64,000 bases of DNA from Myxococcota bacterium. GTDB taxonomy: Bacteria; Myxococcota; XYA12-FULL-58-9; JALHOP01. Positions 44,697-52,234 of this stretch are shown here, in pieces. Where the stretch lies: contig JALHOP010000010.1 in NCBI GenBank assembly GCA_022842935.1, positions 232,144 to 296,143 of the forward strand. The letters run 5' to 3'. Under the pieces are notes generated by a model. It saw only the letters and a program-made list of their open reading frames with translations, was not told the DNA's origin and did not search any database. A program made the position numbers and the translations under genes. Every line of letters starts with the position of its first letter. Within the stretch, counting starts at the first letter, position 1.

Positions 44697-46023
44697 ACCG
44701 CTTTCGCGGCCTCGAGATTCCCAGCTCCTTGATGCGCCGGATCAACGTGCTTCGCGACACCCCTAGCCTTTCCGCTGCAATCGACTGATTGCCCCCAACG
44801 TCAGCCAGTGCTTTTTCGATTCGCCCTCGCTCATCCTGCGGCAGCGGGCTCAGATCCTGCCCTCGCAAGCCAAGATCCGCCGCGCCGATGATGGCCGACG
44901 GCTGCAGCGCAACGGCGCGCTCGACGGCGTTCCGGAGCTCCCTGACATTCCCAGGCCACGGGTGCGTCCTGAGGGCCGCAACCGCGCCGACGTCGAATCG
45001 CGGTGCATCGATTCTCCCCATGTCGCGGCAAGCCCGTTGTAAGAAGTGGGCGGCGAGCGGCTCGATATCCCCCAAGCGCTCCCTGAGCGGCGGTACCCGT
45101 AAGCTTACCCCGTTCAACCGATAGAACAGGTCGGCTCGAAGGCGTCCGGCTGCCACCTCGGTCTCGAGGTCGCGGTTAGTCGCCGCGACGATGCGCACGT
45201 CGATCGGGATCGAGGCCGTCGCCCCAACCGGTCGCACGACTTTCTCTTCGAGTACCCGCAGGAGCTTTACCTGCGTCGCCATTGGCATCTCGCCAACTTC
45301 GTCGAGGAACAGCGTGCCTTGGCTCGCCGCCTCGAAGAGCCCCTGTTTGTCCTTCATCGCGTTGGTGAAGGCGCCCCGCGCATGTCCGAAAAGCTCGCTC
45401 TCGAGCAACGATTCGGTCAACGCAGCGCAGTTGACCTTGACGAGCGGCCCGCTCGAGCGACGCGACCGCGCGTGTACCGCCTCCGCGACGCTCTCTTTCC
45501 CGGCACCCGTTTCGCCGATGATCAACACCGCGACCGCGCTCTTGGCCACGCGGTCGACCGCCTCGTAAAGAGCCAGCATCGACGGGTCGACGAGAACGAC
45601 TTCGGGCGCGGGGCCGGCAACGACGGTCTTCTTCCGCGGACGCACGACCAACGCGACACCGCCGAGCTCTACGAGCTCTCCAACCCGCAAGGGCACATCG
45701 ATGCCAGCGTCGATCCGAACCCCCCTTACCTTGGTGCCGTTGACGCTCTCGAGGTCGCGAATCGACAGCACCGCTCCCTTGAGCGATAGCCGGGCATGCT
45801 TACGTGACAACGATTCGTGCTCGACACGCACATCCGCTTCAGCGGATCGCCCGACGACGACATCGCAGTCCGCTGAAAGGGCGCGTGTCACCATGCCTTC
45901 GCCAGCAAGAGCAACGACGACCAGCCCGCCATCGAAGGCTTCTTCTGGTAAAGTCTCGCGCTCATCGAAGGGCCGGGTCACCCGGCTAACCTGCCGGAAT
46001 CGCGAGAATAAGGAAACAACCAT
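44695..46023 (-). CDS. FHA-domain sigma-54 activator with a GAFTNA loop
   Basis: 442 residues from the ATG at 46023, which has AAGG upstream; the open frame to 46323 runs antisense to the cupredoxin gene. FHA domain at about 45-125 (VVVGRSAEADVRV, SLSRKHARLSL, RDLESVNGTKV). AAA+ domain with GETGAGKE and LFLDEVGEMP. The sigma-54 contact loop reads GAFTNA, not GAFTGA. C-terminal Fis-type helix-turn-helix (NQSIAAERLGVSRSTLIRRI). FHA replaces the usual receiver, so control is likely by a Ser/Thr kinase. It diverges, with only 33 bases between, from an operon that encodes one. Confidence 0.9.
   Translation of the reverse strand: MVVSLFSRFRQVSRVTRPFDERETLPEEAFDGGLVVVALAGEGMVTRALSADCDVVVGRSAEADVRVEHESLSRKHARLSLKGAVLSIRDLESVNGTKVRGVRIDAGIDVPLRVGELVELGGVALVVRPRKKTVVAGPAPEVVLVDPSMLALYEAVDRVAKSAVAVLIIGETGAGKESVAEAVHARSRRSSGPLVKVNCAALTESLLESELFGHARGAFTNAMKDKQGLFEAASQGTLFLDEVGEMPMATQVKLLRVLEEKVVRPVGATASIPIDVRIVAATNRDLETEVAAGRLRADLFYRLNGVSLRVPPLRERLGDIEPLAAHFLQRACRDMGRIDAPRFDVGAVAALRTHPWPGNVRELRNAVERAVALQPSAIIGAADLGLRGQDLSPLPQDERGRIEKALADVGGNQSIAAERLGVSRSTLIRRIKELGISRPRKR
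45832..45847. repeat. ATCCGCTTCAGCGGAT inverted repeat (longest recurrent motif copy)
   Basis: Seven-base inverted repeat with TC centre, the longest copy of the recurrent motif, in the FHA domain coding region; coding strand GCT GAA GCG GAT (Ala-Glu-Ala-Asp). A degenerate copy lies at 45869-45880. Confidence 0.65.
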
Positions 46024-46056
46024 GCCCGTAACCTTGGTGTATGATTCCAGACAACC

Positions 46057-46719
46057 GTGAGCCGCCTCCTCGCCGTTTGCAGCGTGCTTTTTTGCGCCTC
46101 GCTGGCTCGAGCCACTGACCTGCGCCTGCATGTCGACATCGACACGGGTGCCGGCGTGGTCCCCGCGGTTGACGCGATTGTCTGGGTGCCGGGGCTTTTC
46201 ACGAAGCGAAGCGCGCCACGCGAGGCGCGCATCGAGCACTACGGCAAGCGTTTCGTACCCAGGGTAACGACCGCGCCCATCGGAACCGTCATCCACTTTC
46301 CCAACCTCGACGGTATCGACCACAACGCGTTCAGTCTATCGGACGCAAAACCTTTCGACCTGGGACTATACCGTGGCGGTGACGCACGCTCGGTGAGCTT
46401 CGATCGACCTGGCGTCATTCAGCTCTTCTGCAACATCCACGCGTCGATGGCCGCGTTCATCGTTATCGTGGACTCGAAGGCGCTCGCCAAGACGGACACC
46501 CAAGGAAATGCCGTGATCACAGACGTCCCGACGGGTATCCAGACGGTTGCGTTGTGGCACGAGCTCGCCGGTGAGAAGCGTCAGACCGTCGTGCTGCCAC
46601 GCCAGCCGGAGGTCGAGCTCGTTTACACCCTCGACGGCAAGAGCTGGAAGCCAACCACGCACAACAACAAGTTCGGTGAATCCTACCCAAGCGACACCGA
46701 AGGACGGCATCTCTATTGA
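46057..46719 (+). CDS. Periplasmic cupredoxin-domain protein
   Basis: 220 residues from a GTG. A signal peptide (MSRLLAVCSVLFCASLARA) precedes a cupredoxin-like beta-sandwich. The blue-copper ligand set is visible: the first His in DGIDHNAFS, then LFCNIHASMAAFIVIVD with Cys, His and Met in the order and spacing of plastocyanin/azurin-type sites. The fold resembles the plastocyanin-like proteins annotated as methylamine-utilisation type. Probably a soluble periplasmic copper/electron carrier or copper sensor. It is the first gene of an operon with a transmembrane Ser/Thr kinase and a barrel, and overlaps the kinase start (TTGA). Confidence 0.75.
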   Translation: MSRLLAVCSVLFCASLARATDLRLHVDIDTGAGVVPAVDAIVWVPGLFTKRSAPREARIEHYGKRFVPRVTTAPIGTVIHFPNLDGIDHNAFSLSDAKPFDLGLYRGGDARSVSFDRPGVIQLFCNIHASMAAFIVIVDSKALAKTDTQGNAVITDVPTGIQTVALWHELAGEKRQTVVLPRQPEVELVYTLDGKSWKPTTHNNKFGESYPSDTEGRHLY

Positions 46720-48818
46720 GCGAGAGCGTACCCGCATCGGCGCGACGCGCCCCGTCCGCAAAGAAGGCGCCGGTCAATCGACAGGCCTCGACAGAGGACG
46801 TAACGAAGCCCGCTATAGCGTCGAAAGCACGCGGCCGTGTCCTTTCGTCCAGCGCGCGTGTGTTCCTGGCGATGTTGTTCGTTATCGGTGTCGTCATCGC
46901 AGTCGCTGTCGGCATAACAAGCTGGCAGACCAGTAGCGTCAGCGACGAGACCCTGCGCGCGGAGATGCAACGGCTCCCCGAAAATTTCGTTGCCTACAAG
47001 CGCGAGCTGGAGATCCGCTTGCTAGCAACCACCAAGGCGCTCGCCGAGCAGCCGGGCACAAAAGCGCTGTTTGCGAGTCAAGTATCCACGGAGACGCGCG
47101 CGGACTGGGCTCGCGACATGCGCCGCACCCTCGAGGCCACCGCCATCTTCCTCTTTGGACCGCAGGCGAAGCTGCTTGCACGCGCCGGCGCGGGCACCGG
47201 CAAGACTGGTGATGACTTCCGCGATGTCGGGTGGGTCAGCGGTCCGCTGAGCAATGGCGAACCCGCCGCGGCTACCATACGCGAGGACTTCCGCGCCGCC
47301 ATCGTAGCAGCCGTCCCGGTCCGTTCCACGGATCAAGCGCACATCGACGGCGTGCTCGCGACAGCCTACGCAATCGACGGAGACCGCCTTCTCGCCATGC
47401 AGTCGTCGATGCGCGCCGCCGTCGCCTTCGTGTACGACGCTGAACCGAACGCGCCGCAGCCCAAAGCGACGTTAACCCTGGCGAGCCGCGACTTCGCTGG
47501 CGACGACCTCGTCGAGCAACTCTCCCGCGCGCCGGCCTTCGCGCAGTTGTTACGTCGGGGCGGGGTGTTCGGTCCAGCGGACATTCACACCAAGGTCGGG
47601 GACCTCATCGTCGTTGGGGTGCCTGTACGCTCGGCGAGCGGTGCGATGCTCGGCGCGTTCCTGCTGACTCGCTCGCGCGATGCAGAGGGGGCGGCCTTTC
47701 GCGCCATTCGCCGTGTCATCGTCTACTCGGGGCTGATGGCCATCGCGGTGGCGCTCCCACTGGCCTGGCTCATGGGGCGCAGCATGTCGCGGCCCGTCGA
47801 GCGACTCGCACGCGCCGCAACGACCCTCCGCGATGGCGGCTTCGATGTCGATCTCCCTCCAGGTGGAGCCGAAGAGGTGCGCGCTTTGTCCCGCGCTTTT
47901 GCGTCCCTCGTCGTCGAGCTGAGGCAAAAGCAAGAGCTCGAGCGCATGCTCGCCGCGGCGACCAGACCCAACCAGCAGCGCGGCCTCGATCCGATCCGCG
48001 TCGGCGAGCGCTACGAGGTGTTCGAGCGCATCGGCCAGGGAGGGCGCGGCACCGTCATGCGCGCGTACGACCGTCAGGCCGAAGAGTACGTTGCCATGAA
48101 ACTTCTGACGCCGAACGCCGAGGTCGGCGACGAGGAGATGGTCGCAGGCTTCAAGCGGGAGTTGCGCCTCAGCCGCAAGATCAGCCACGCCAACGTCGTG
48201 CGCGTCCATGACATTGGTGAGTGGCAAGGCCAGATGTTCATCAGCATGGAGCTGCTGGCGGGCACCACGCTCGCTCAGCTCATCAAGTCGAACGGTCCCC
48301 TCGATTTGGGACCAGGGCTGCAGGTGGTCAAGCAGATCTGTCGTGGCCTCGCCGCGGTGCATGAGATGGGCATCATCCATCGTGATCTGAAGCCACAGAA
48401 CGTCATGGTGCTACAGAGCGGCCTGGTGAAGCTCATGGATTTCGGCATCTCGCGGCATGTCGACACACAAGTTGGCGGAGCGACGAGCACGTCCGGCACC
48501 CCCGCCTACATGAGTCCCGAACAGTTCGGCAGCGAGCCGCTCGACGTGCGGAGCGACATTTACGCACTCGGTGTCTTGCTCTATGAGGTATTCACCGGCG
48601 CCCCTCCCTTTCGCGGGGCGACCATCGAGGACATCCGCGGCCAGCAGCTCACGGTGCCGCCGGTCTTGCCGTCGCAACGACGCGCAGACCTCCCCGAACG
48701 CCTCGAGCGGCTCATCATGATGGCTCTCGCCAAGAGACGTTCGCAACGACCAGGCGCGGTCAAGGACGTGTATGCAGCCTTGCAACGGGTTAGCAGCGAC
48801 CTGGAGGACGATTCGTGA
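46716..48818 (+). CDS. Transmembrane HAMP Ser/Thr protein kinase
   Basis: 700 residues from a TTG overlapping the cupredoxin stop. A cytoplasmic basic start leads to span 1 (about 47-68), a periplasmic sensor of about 250 residues, span 2 (about 325-347) and a HAMP domain. The kinase domain occupies about 425-695: GQGGRGTV (Gly loop), VAMKLL (ATP Lys), HRDLKPQN (catalytic loop), DFGIS, GTPAYMSPEQ and DIYALGVLLYE. The layout is the reverse of PASTA kinases, with sensor first and kinase last. All catalytic residues are present. Its target may be the divergent FHA sigma-54 activator, which is inference. Confidence 0.9.
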   Translation: MSESVPASARRAPSAKKAPVNRQASTEDVTKPAIASKARGRVLSSSARVFLAMLFVIGVVIAVAVGITSWQTSSVSDETLRAEMQRLPENFVAYKRELEIRLLATTKALAEQPGTKALFASQVSTETRADWARDMRRTLEATAIFLFGPQAKLLARAGAGTGKTGDDFRDVGWVSGPLSNGEPAAATIREDFRAAIVAAVPVRSTDQAHIDGVLATAYAIDGDRLLAMQSSMRAAVAFVYDAEPNAPQPKATLTLASRDFAGDDLVEQLSRAPAFAQLLRRGGVFGPADIHTKVGDLIVVGVPVRSASGAMLGAFLLTRSRDAEGAAFRAIRRVIVYSGLMAIAVALPLAWLMGRSMSRPVERLARAATTLRDGGFDVDLPPGGAEEVRALSRAFASLVVELRQKQELERMLAAATRPNQQRGLDPIRVGERYEVFERIGQGGRGTVMRAYDRQAEEYVAMKLLTPNAEVGDEEMVAGFKRELRLSRKISHANVVRVHDIGEWQGQMFISMELLAGTTLAQLIKSNGPLDLGPGLQVVKQICRGLAAVHEMGIIHRDLKPQNVMVLQSGLVKLMDFGISRHVDTQVGGATSTSGTPAYMSPEQFGSEPLDVRSDIYALGVLLYEVFTGAPPFRGATIEDIRGQQLTVPPVLPSQRRADLPERLERLIMMALAKRRSQRPGAVKDVYAALQRVSSDLEDDS

Positions 48819-49576
48819 AACGCTCGACGTTGGCGGCGCTTGCACTAGCTTCGCTCGTCTGTGGTCGCGCAGAAGCTGGTCGGCGGACCCTGGGTTTCAC
48901 CCCAGACGCAACCCAGCTACCGCCGGGCGTCGTCGAGATCGAACAGTGGATGTGGTCGCGTGCTTATGTCGACGACATCAGCGGCGCGAGCAGCGGTTGG
49001 TTGTGGTTTGGCCCGGTGTATGGAGTCAGCGAGCGTTTCGAAATCGCGCTGCCGTGGCAGCTCAACGCGCACAAGACCAGCACGCGCATGGTCGCTTTCG
49101 GCGTCGAGGGACGCTACGCTTTCTTCGATCCCATCGATGAAACACAGTTTTTCCGTCCGCAATTGCGTGTCGGCTGGCAGCAGAACTTTTCGCACCCTGA
49201 CAACGGACCCAACTGGTTGGTGCCGTGGCTCACCCTCGACTTCGTGGGCACCATGGGTCAGCCGAACCGCCAGCACGTGTCCTTCGACATCGGTCTCACC
49301 ACCGACTTGAAAGGTGGGAACCGCTTTATCGAACATCAACTGGGGATCGGCGCTGTGACACCATTCCCGCTGCTCGAAGAGCTGCTCGTGGGGGCAGAGT
49401 ACCGTCACCAGTTGACACTCACGACTGGAGCGGTTGGCGATCGACGTTGGTTCTTCCTCGGGCCAACTGCAGCCTATGCGCGCGGCCGTCTTTGGGTCTC
49501 GTTCGCGTTGCTCGTCGGGGTCGGCGAGCTGGTTCCGCGGTTCCTACCGCGTCTGTCGCTTGGCCTCGTACTCTGA
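48815..49576 (+). CDS. Predicted outer-membrane protein in the cupredoxin-kinase operon
   Basis: 253 residues from a GTG overlapping the kinase stop (GTGA). A signal peptide (MKRSTLAALALASLVCGRAEA) and then strand-rich aromatic sequence (FEIALPWQLNAH, RYAFFDPIDET, RPQLRVGWQQNF, WLVPWLTLDFVG, VSFDIGLTTDL, RRWFFLGPTAAYARGRLWVSFALLVG) point to a small barrel. The C-terminus PRLSLGLVL lacks a final aromatic residue. No family is recognised. Tail overlaps the convergent mocA-like gene by 33 bases. Confidence 0.65.
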   Translation: MKRSTLAALALASLVCGRAEAGRRTLGFTPDATQLPPGVVEIEQWMWSRAYVDDISGASSGWLWFGPVYGVSERFEIALPWQLNAHKTSTRMVAFGVEGRYAFFDPIDETQFFRPQLRVGWQQNFSHPDNGPNWLVPWLTLDFVGTMGQPNRQHVSFDIGLTTDLKGGNRFIEHQLGIGAVTPFPLLEELLVGAEYRHQLTLTTGAVGDRRWFFLGPTAAYARGRLWVSFALLVGVGELVPRFLPRLSLGLVL

Positions 49577-50134
49577 GACCGCAGCAGGCGTGTTGAGGTC
49601 GACGATGACGTCCGGGTCATCAACGAGGAGGTCGCGCCGCGCTCCGGCAGGAAGATCGCGCAAAACGTGGTCGAGGCGAGCGACGCTGGCGTCCATGAGG
49701 AGAAGTGCCTTGGCGAGCGTGCGTGACAACAGCACTGGATGGCCACCATATCCGCCATATCGCGGCGTGGCCGCTTCAGCGGAGACAGCGCGCAGCAGGC
49801 CAATAACCGGCGGTTGACAACAGGGCACGTCGACGGGCAGCACCAAGAGCTGCTCCCAGACATACGGCTCGAGCGCCGCGATACCAGCACACAAGGAGCC
49901 AAAGGGGCCGTAGGCGCAGCGCGGATCGTCGACTAGACACGGAGCCAGCTCCGGCATCGCCTCGATGTAGGCTGGCCGATTCTTGCCGACGACGATGCGT
50001 ACGTCGCGCACCATGGCAGCGCGTAGCCGCGCCAACTGGAGCAACACCAACGGCTCACCCGCCACCGTGACGAGACCCTTTGGTCTCCCCATACGACGCC
50101 CCTCGCCACCCGCGAGAACGACAGCGGCAATCAC
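49544..50134 (-). CDS. MocA/MobA-like molybdenum cofactor nucleotidyltransferase
   Basis: 196 residues from the GTG at 50134, overlapping the XdhC stop (GTGA); the long frame upstream is antisense to xdhC. The N-terminus AAVVLAGGEGRRMGRPKGL is the signature of MobA/MocA NTP transferases, and LPVDVPCCQPPVI and YGGYGGHPVLLSR carry the metal and substrate residues. In molybdenum hydroxylase operons such enzymes add CMP (MocA) to molybdopterin. It therefore likely prepares cofactor for the xanthine-dehydrogenase-family enzyme encoded upstream in the same operon. Confidence 0.85.
   Translation of the reverse strand: MIAAVVLAGGEGRRMGRPKGLVTVAGEPLVLLQLARLRAAMVRDVRIVVGKNRPAYIEAMPELAPCLVDDPRCAYGPFGSLCAGIAALEPYVWEQLLVLPVDVPCCQPPVIGLLRAVSAEAATPRYGGYGGHPVLLSRTLAKALLLMDASVARLDHVLRDLPAGARRDLLVDDPDVIVDLNTPAAVSEYEAKRQTR
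49771..49782. repeat. CCGCTTCAGCGG inverted repeat (recurrent motif copy)
   Basis: Full copy of the recurrent motif in the mocA-like gene; coding strand GCT GAA GCG GCC (Ala-Glu-Ala-Ala). Confidence 0.6.
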
Positions 50135-50904
50135 TTGCGGTTCGCCAAGGCGACGAGCTCGGCGGCCACGCTGATGGCCACCTCGCGGGGTGACTTGCCA
50201 CCGATGTCGACGCCGATGGGGCACCGTACACGCTCGGCGGCAGCAACGTCGGCGCCGCGGGCGAGGAGGCGCTTCTTGATGCGAGCCCACTTGGTCGCGC
50301 TGCCAATGAGCCCGAGATAGCGGACTGGCTTGTCGATGAGGGCGCGCACGATGTCCTCGTCGAGCTGATGACTGTGGGTCATCACCGCCACATAGCTGGT
50401 CTGGTCCGACCAGGCGGTCATACTGGCGACGTCTTCCCAGGAGACATGTCGCGCCACGCGGGCGCTCACCTCCTGCGCGTTGAGCCAATCGTCACGTTCG
50501 TCGACCAAGTGCAGTCGAAACGGAGTCCCCTCGAGCACAGCCACCACGTGGCGCGCCACGTGGCCAGCGCCGAAGATGTAGAGCTCGGGGCCTCCGCCTA
50601 CGGTTTCGCAAAACACATCGACCGCGCCACCACAGCACTGTCCAAGCTCGGGCCCGAGAGCCACATGGACGAGCTTGCTCTGCCCGCTCGCAAGGCACGC
50701 CTTGGCCTCGGCGATGGCGCGTTCTTCCAGTGCACCGCCACCGATGCTACCCGCGAAGAGCCCGTTGACGTCGACCAACATCTTGGCGCCAACGGCGCGT
50801 GGCGTAGAGCCCTCGCAGCGCACAACGGTGACGAGCGCGACAGGTCGACCCGCAGCCATCGCCGTCTGCACGGCACTGGCCCAGTCCCAGCTCCCGTCGC
50901 TCAC
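50131..50904 (-). CDS. xdhC: XdhC-family molybdenum enzyme maturation factor
   Basis: 257 residues. The GTG at 50904 overlaps the stop of the FAD subunit by four bases (GTGA), which is preferred to the ATG at 50925. XdhC inserts sulfurated molybdenum cofactor into xanthine-dehydrogenase-type enzymes. It has STPRAVGAKMLV, GSIGGGALE, LGQCCGGAVDVF and the C-terminal Rossmann segment (ELYIFGAGHVARHV, YLGLIGSATKWAR). Cytoplasmic. Downstream of the three catalytic subunit genes. Confidence 0.9.
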   Translation of the reverse strand: MSDGSWDWASAVQTAMAAGRPVALVTVVRCEGSTPRAVGAKMLVDVNGLFAGSIGGGALEERAIAEAKACLASGQSKLVHVALGPELGQCCGGAVDVFCETVGGGPELYIFGAGHVARHVVAVLEGTPFRLHLVDERDDWLNAQEVSARVARHVSWEDVASMTAWSDQTSYVAVMTHSHQLDEDIVRALIDKPVRYLGLIGSATKWARIKKRLLARGADVAAAERVRCPIGVDIGGKSPREVAISVAAELVALANRK

Positions 50905-51761
50905 GCGACAAAGCTCATGAGGCACTCGCGCAGCAAATTGCGCGTGACGCGGCCCCGATACTCAGCCGTCGAGCGAATATCGTCAATCGGTCGAGCCTCG
51001 GCGACACCGAGCGCGACGATCCGCGAAACCGCCTCGGTGCTAAGCAGACCCGCGGCCAGCGCGGACGCGAGCTCTCGCTCTACGATCCGAGCGCGCACCA
51101 CTGTCGGAGCTACGCTACCAAAAGCGATGCGAACATCGTGGCCGCGACGCACTGAGGCGCTAATGCATACCTTCGAAATAGCCTGCGCCCTGCGCGTACC
51201 CACCTTGCGATAGAAGTGGCGCATCGGCGCGTCGACGAGCGGCACACGCACCCGCACGATCAGCTCGTCGGGCCGCATCACCGTCGTCTTGTAGCCGGTA
51301 TGGAAGCCGGCGTAGTCGACCCAACGAGCACCAGACGCCGAGCGTAGCTCGACCTCGCAATCATGCACGAGCAGCGCCGGAGGCAGGTCGGCGGCGGGCG
51401 AGGCATTGGCGATATTGCCCCCGATCGTGCCGCGATTGCGAATGGCGACCGCCGCCGTATCACGCGCCGCGGCGGCGAGTGTCGGTGCGTGTTCGGCAAC
51501 CAGCGACGACTCGATGAGATCGGTGTAGGTGGTGAGCGCCCCTATCGTCAGGTGACGCCCAACGGTCGCGATGCCGCGCAGCTCATCGAGCTGCCAGATG
51601 CTAATGAGGCGCGCGTCTCGCAAGAGTCCACGCTCGAATGCCACCATGACGTCGGTGCCACCAGCAAGCACGCGATGACCCTTGTTGTCGGCGAGGAGCG
51701 CCAAGGCACTGTCCAAGTCCGCTGGAGCGACCAGCGTGTGAGCATGGGCGTCGCCTCTCAA
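50901..51761 (-). CDS. FAD-binding subunit of a xanthine-dehydrogenase-family enzyme
   Basis: 286 residues from a TTG overlapping the iron-sulfur subunit stop (TTGA); no better start exists. Family landmarks: HRVLAGGTDVMVAF, ISIWQLDELRGI, and the FAD-binding AIRNRGTIGGNIANASPAADLPPAL. The C-terminal domain has VGTRRAQAISKVCIS. Passes electrons from the iron-sulfur clusters to FAD and on to an acceptor. Equivalent to CoxM/XdhB; subunit letters differ between systems so no symbol is given. Confidence 0.88.
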   Translation of the reverse strand: MRGDAHAHTLVAPADLDSALALLADNKGHRVLAGGTDVMVAFERGLLRDARLISIWQLDELRGIATVGRHLTIGALTTYTDLIESSLVAEHAPTLAAAARDTAAVAIRNRGTIGGNIANASPAADLPPALLVHDCEVELRSASGARWVDYAGFHTGYKTTVMRPDELIVRVRVPLVDAPMRHFYRKVGTRRAQAISKVCISASVRRGHDVRIAFGSVAPTVVRARIVERELASALAAGLLSTEAVSRIVALGVAEARPIDDIRSTAEYRGRVTRNLLRECLMSFVA

Positions 51762-52234
51762 GGCGTACTCGCAAGTAAGCGGGCCGCTTCACGCACGGCG
51801 TCGAAGATCTTGGTGTACCCGGTGCATCGGCAGATGTTCCCGGCGAGCCCCTCACGGATCTGGTTCTCATCGGGGTTTACGACCCGCGTGAGCAAATCGA
51901 CCGCAGCGATGACCATGCCTGGCGTGCACATGCCGCACTGAGCGCCGCCATGGCTGATGAATGCGGCCTGCACGGCGTGCAGCACGTTGCCCTTGGCGAT
52001 GCCTTCGATCGTGGTGATGGTGGAGCCGTCGGCTTGCAAGGCGGGCACCAAGCAGCTGTTGACGATGCGGCCGTCCATGATGACGGTGCAGGCGCCGCAT
52101 TCACCTTCTCCGCAACCCTCCTTGGTGCCGGTTAGGTTTGCTTCCTCGCGCAAGACGTCGAGTAGGCGCGCCATTGGGGGCACTTCGAACGAACAGGCCG
52201 CTCCGTTGACGCTGCAGCGGACTTGGCTTTTCAT
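51758..52234 (-). CDS. [2Fe-2S] subunit of a xanthine-dehydrogenase-family enzyme
   Basis: 158 residues. Two clusters are visible: plant-type C41, C46, C49, C61 (KEGCGEGECGACT) and the second site C100, C103, C135, C137 (GAQCGMCTPGM, GNICRCTGY). Equivalent to CoxS/XdhC-type small subunits. The ATG overlaps the stop of the large subunit gene (ATGA) and the stop overlaps the FAD subunit start, so the three subunits are co-translated. Confidence 0.95.
   Translation of the reverse strand: MKSQVRCSVNGAACSFEVPPMARLLDVLREEANLTGTKEGCGEGECGACTVIMDGRIVNSCLVPALQADGSTITTIEGIAKGNVLHAVQAAFISHGGAQCGMCTPGMVIAAVDLLTRVVNPDENQIREGLAGNICRCTGYTKIFDAVREAARLLASTP

Noticed and set aside
46040-46045. TATGAT before the cupredoxin gene
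   Set aside because: Resembles a -10, but the gap to the divergent gene is 33 bases and no -35 fits; too weak to annotate.
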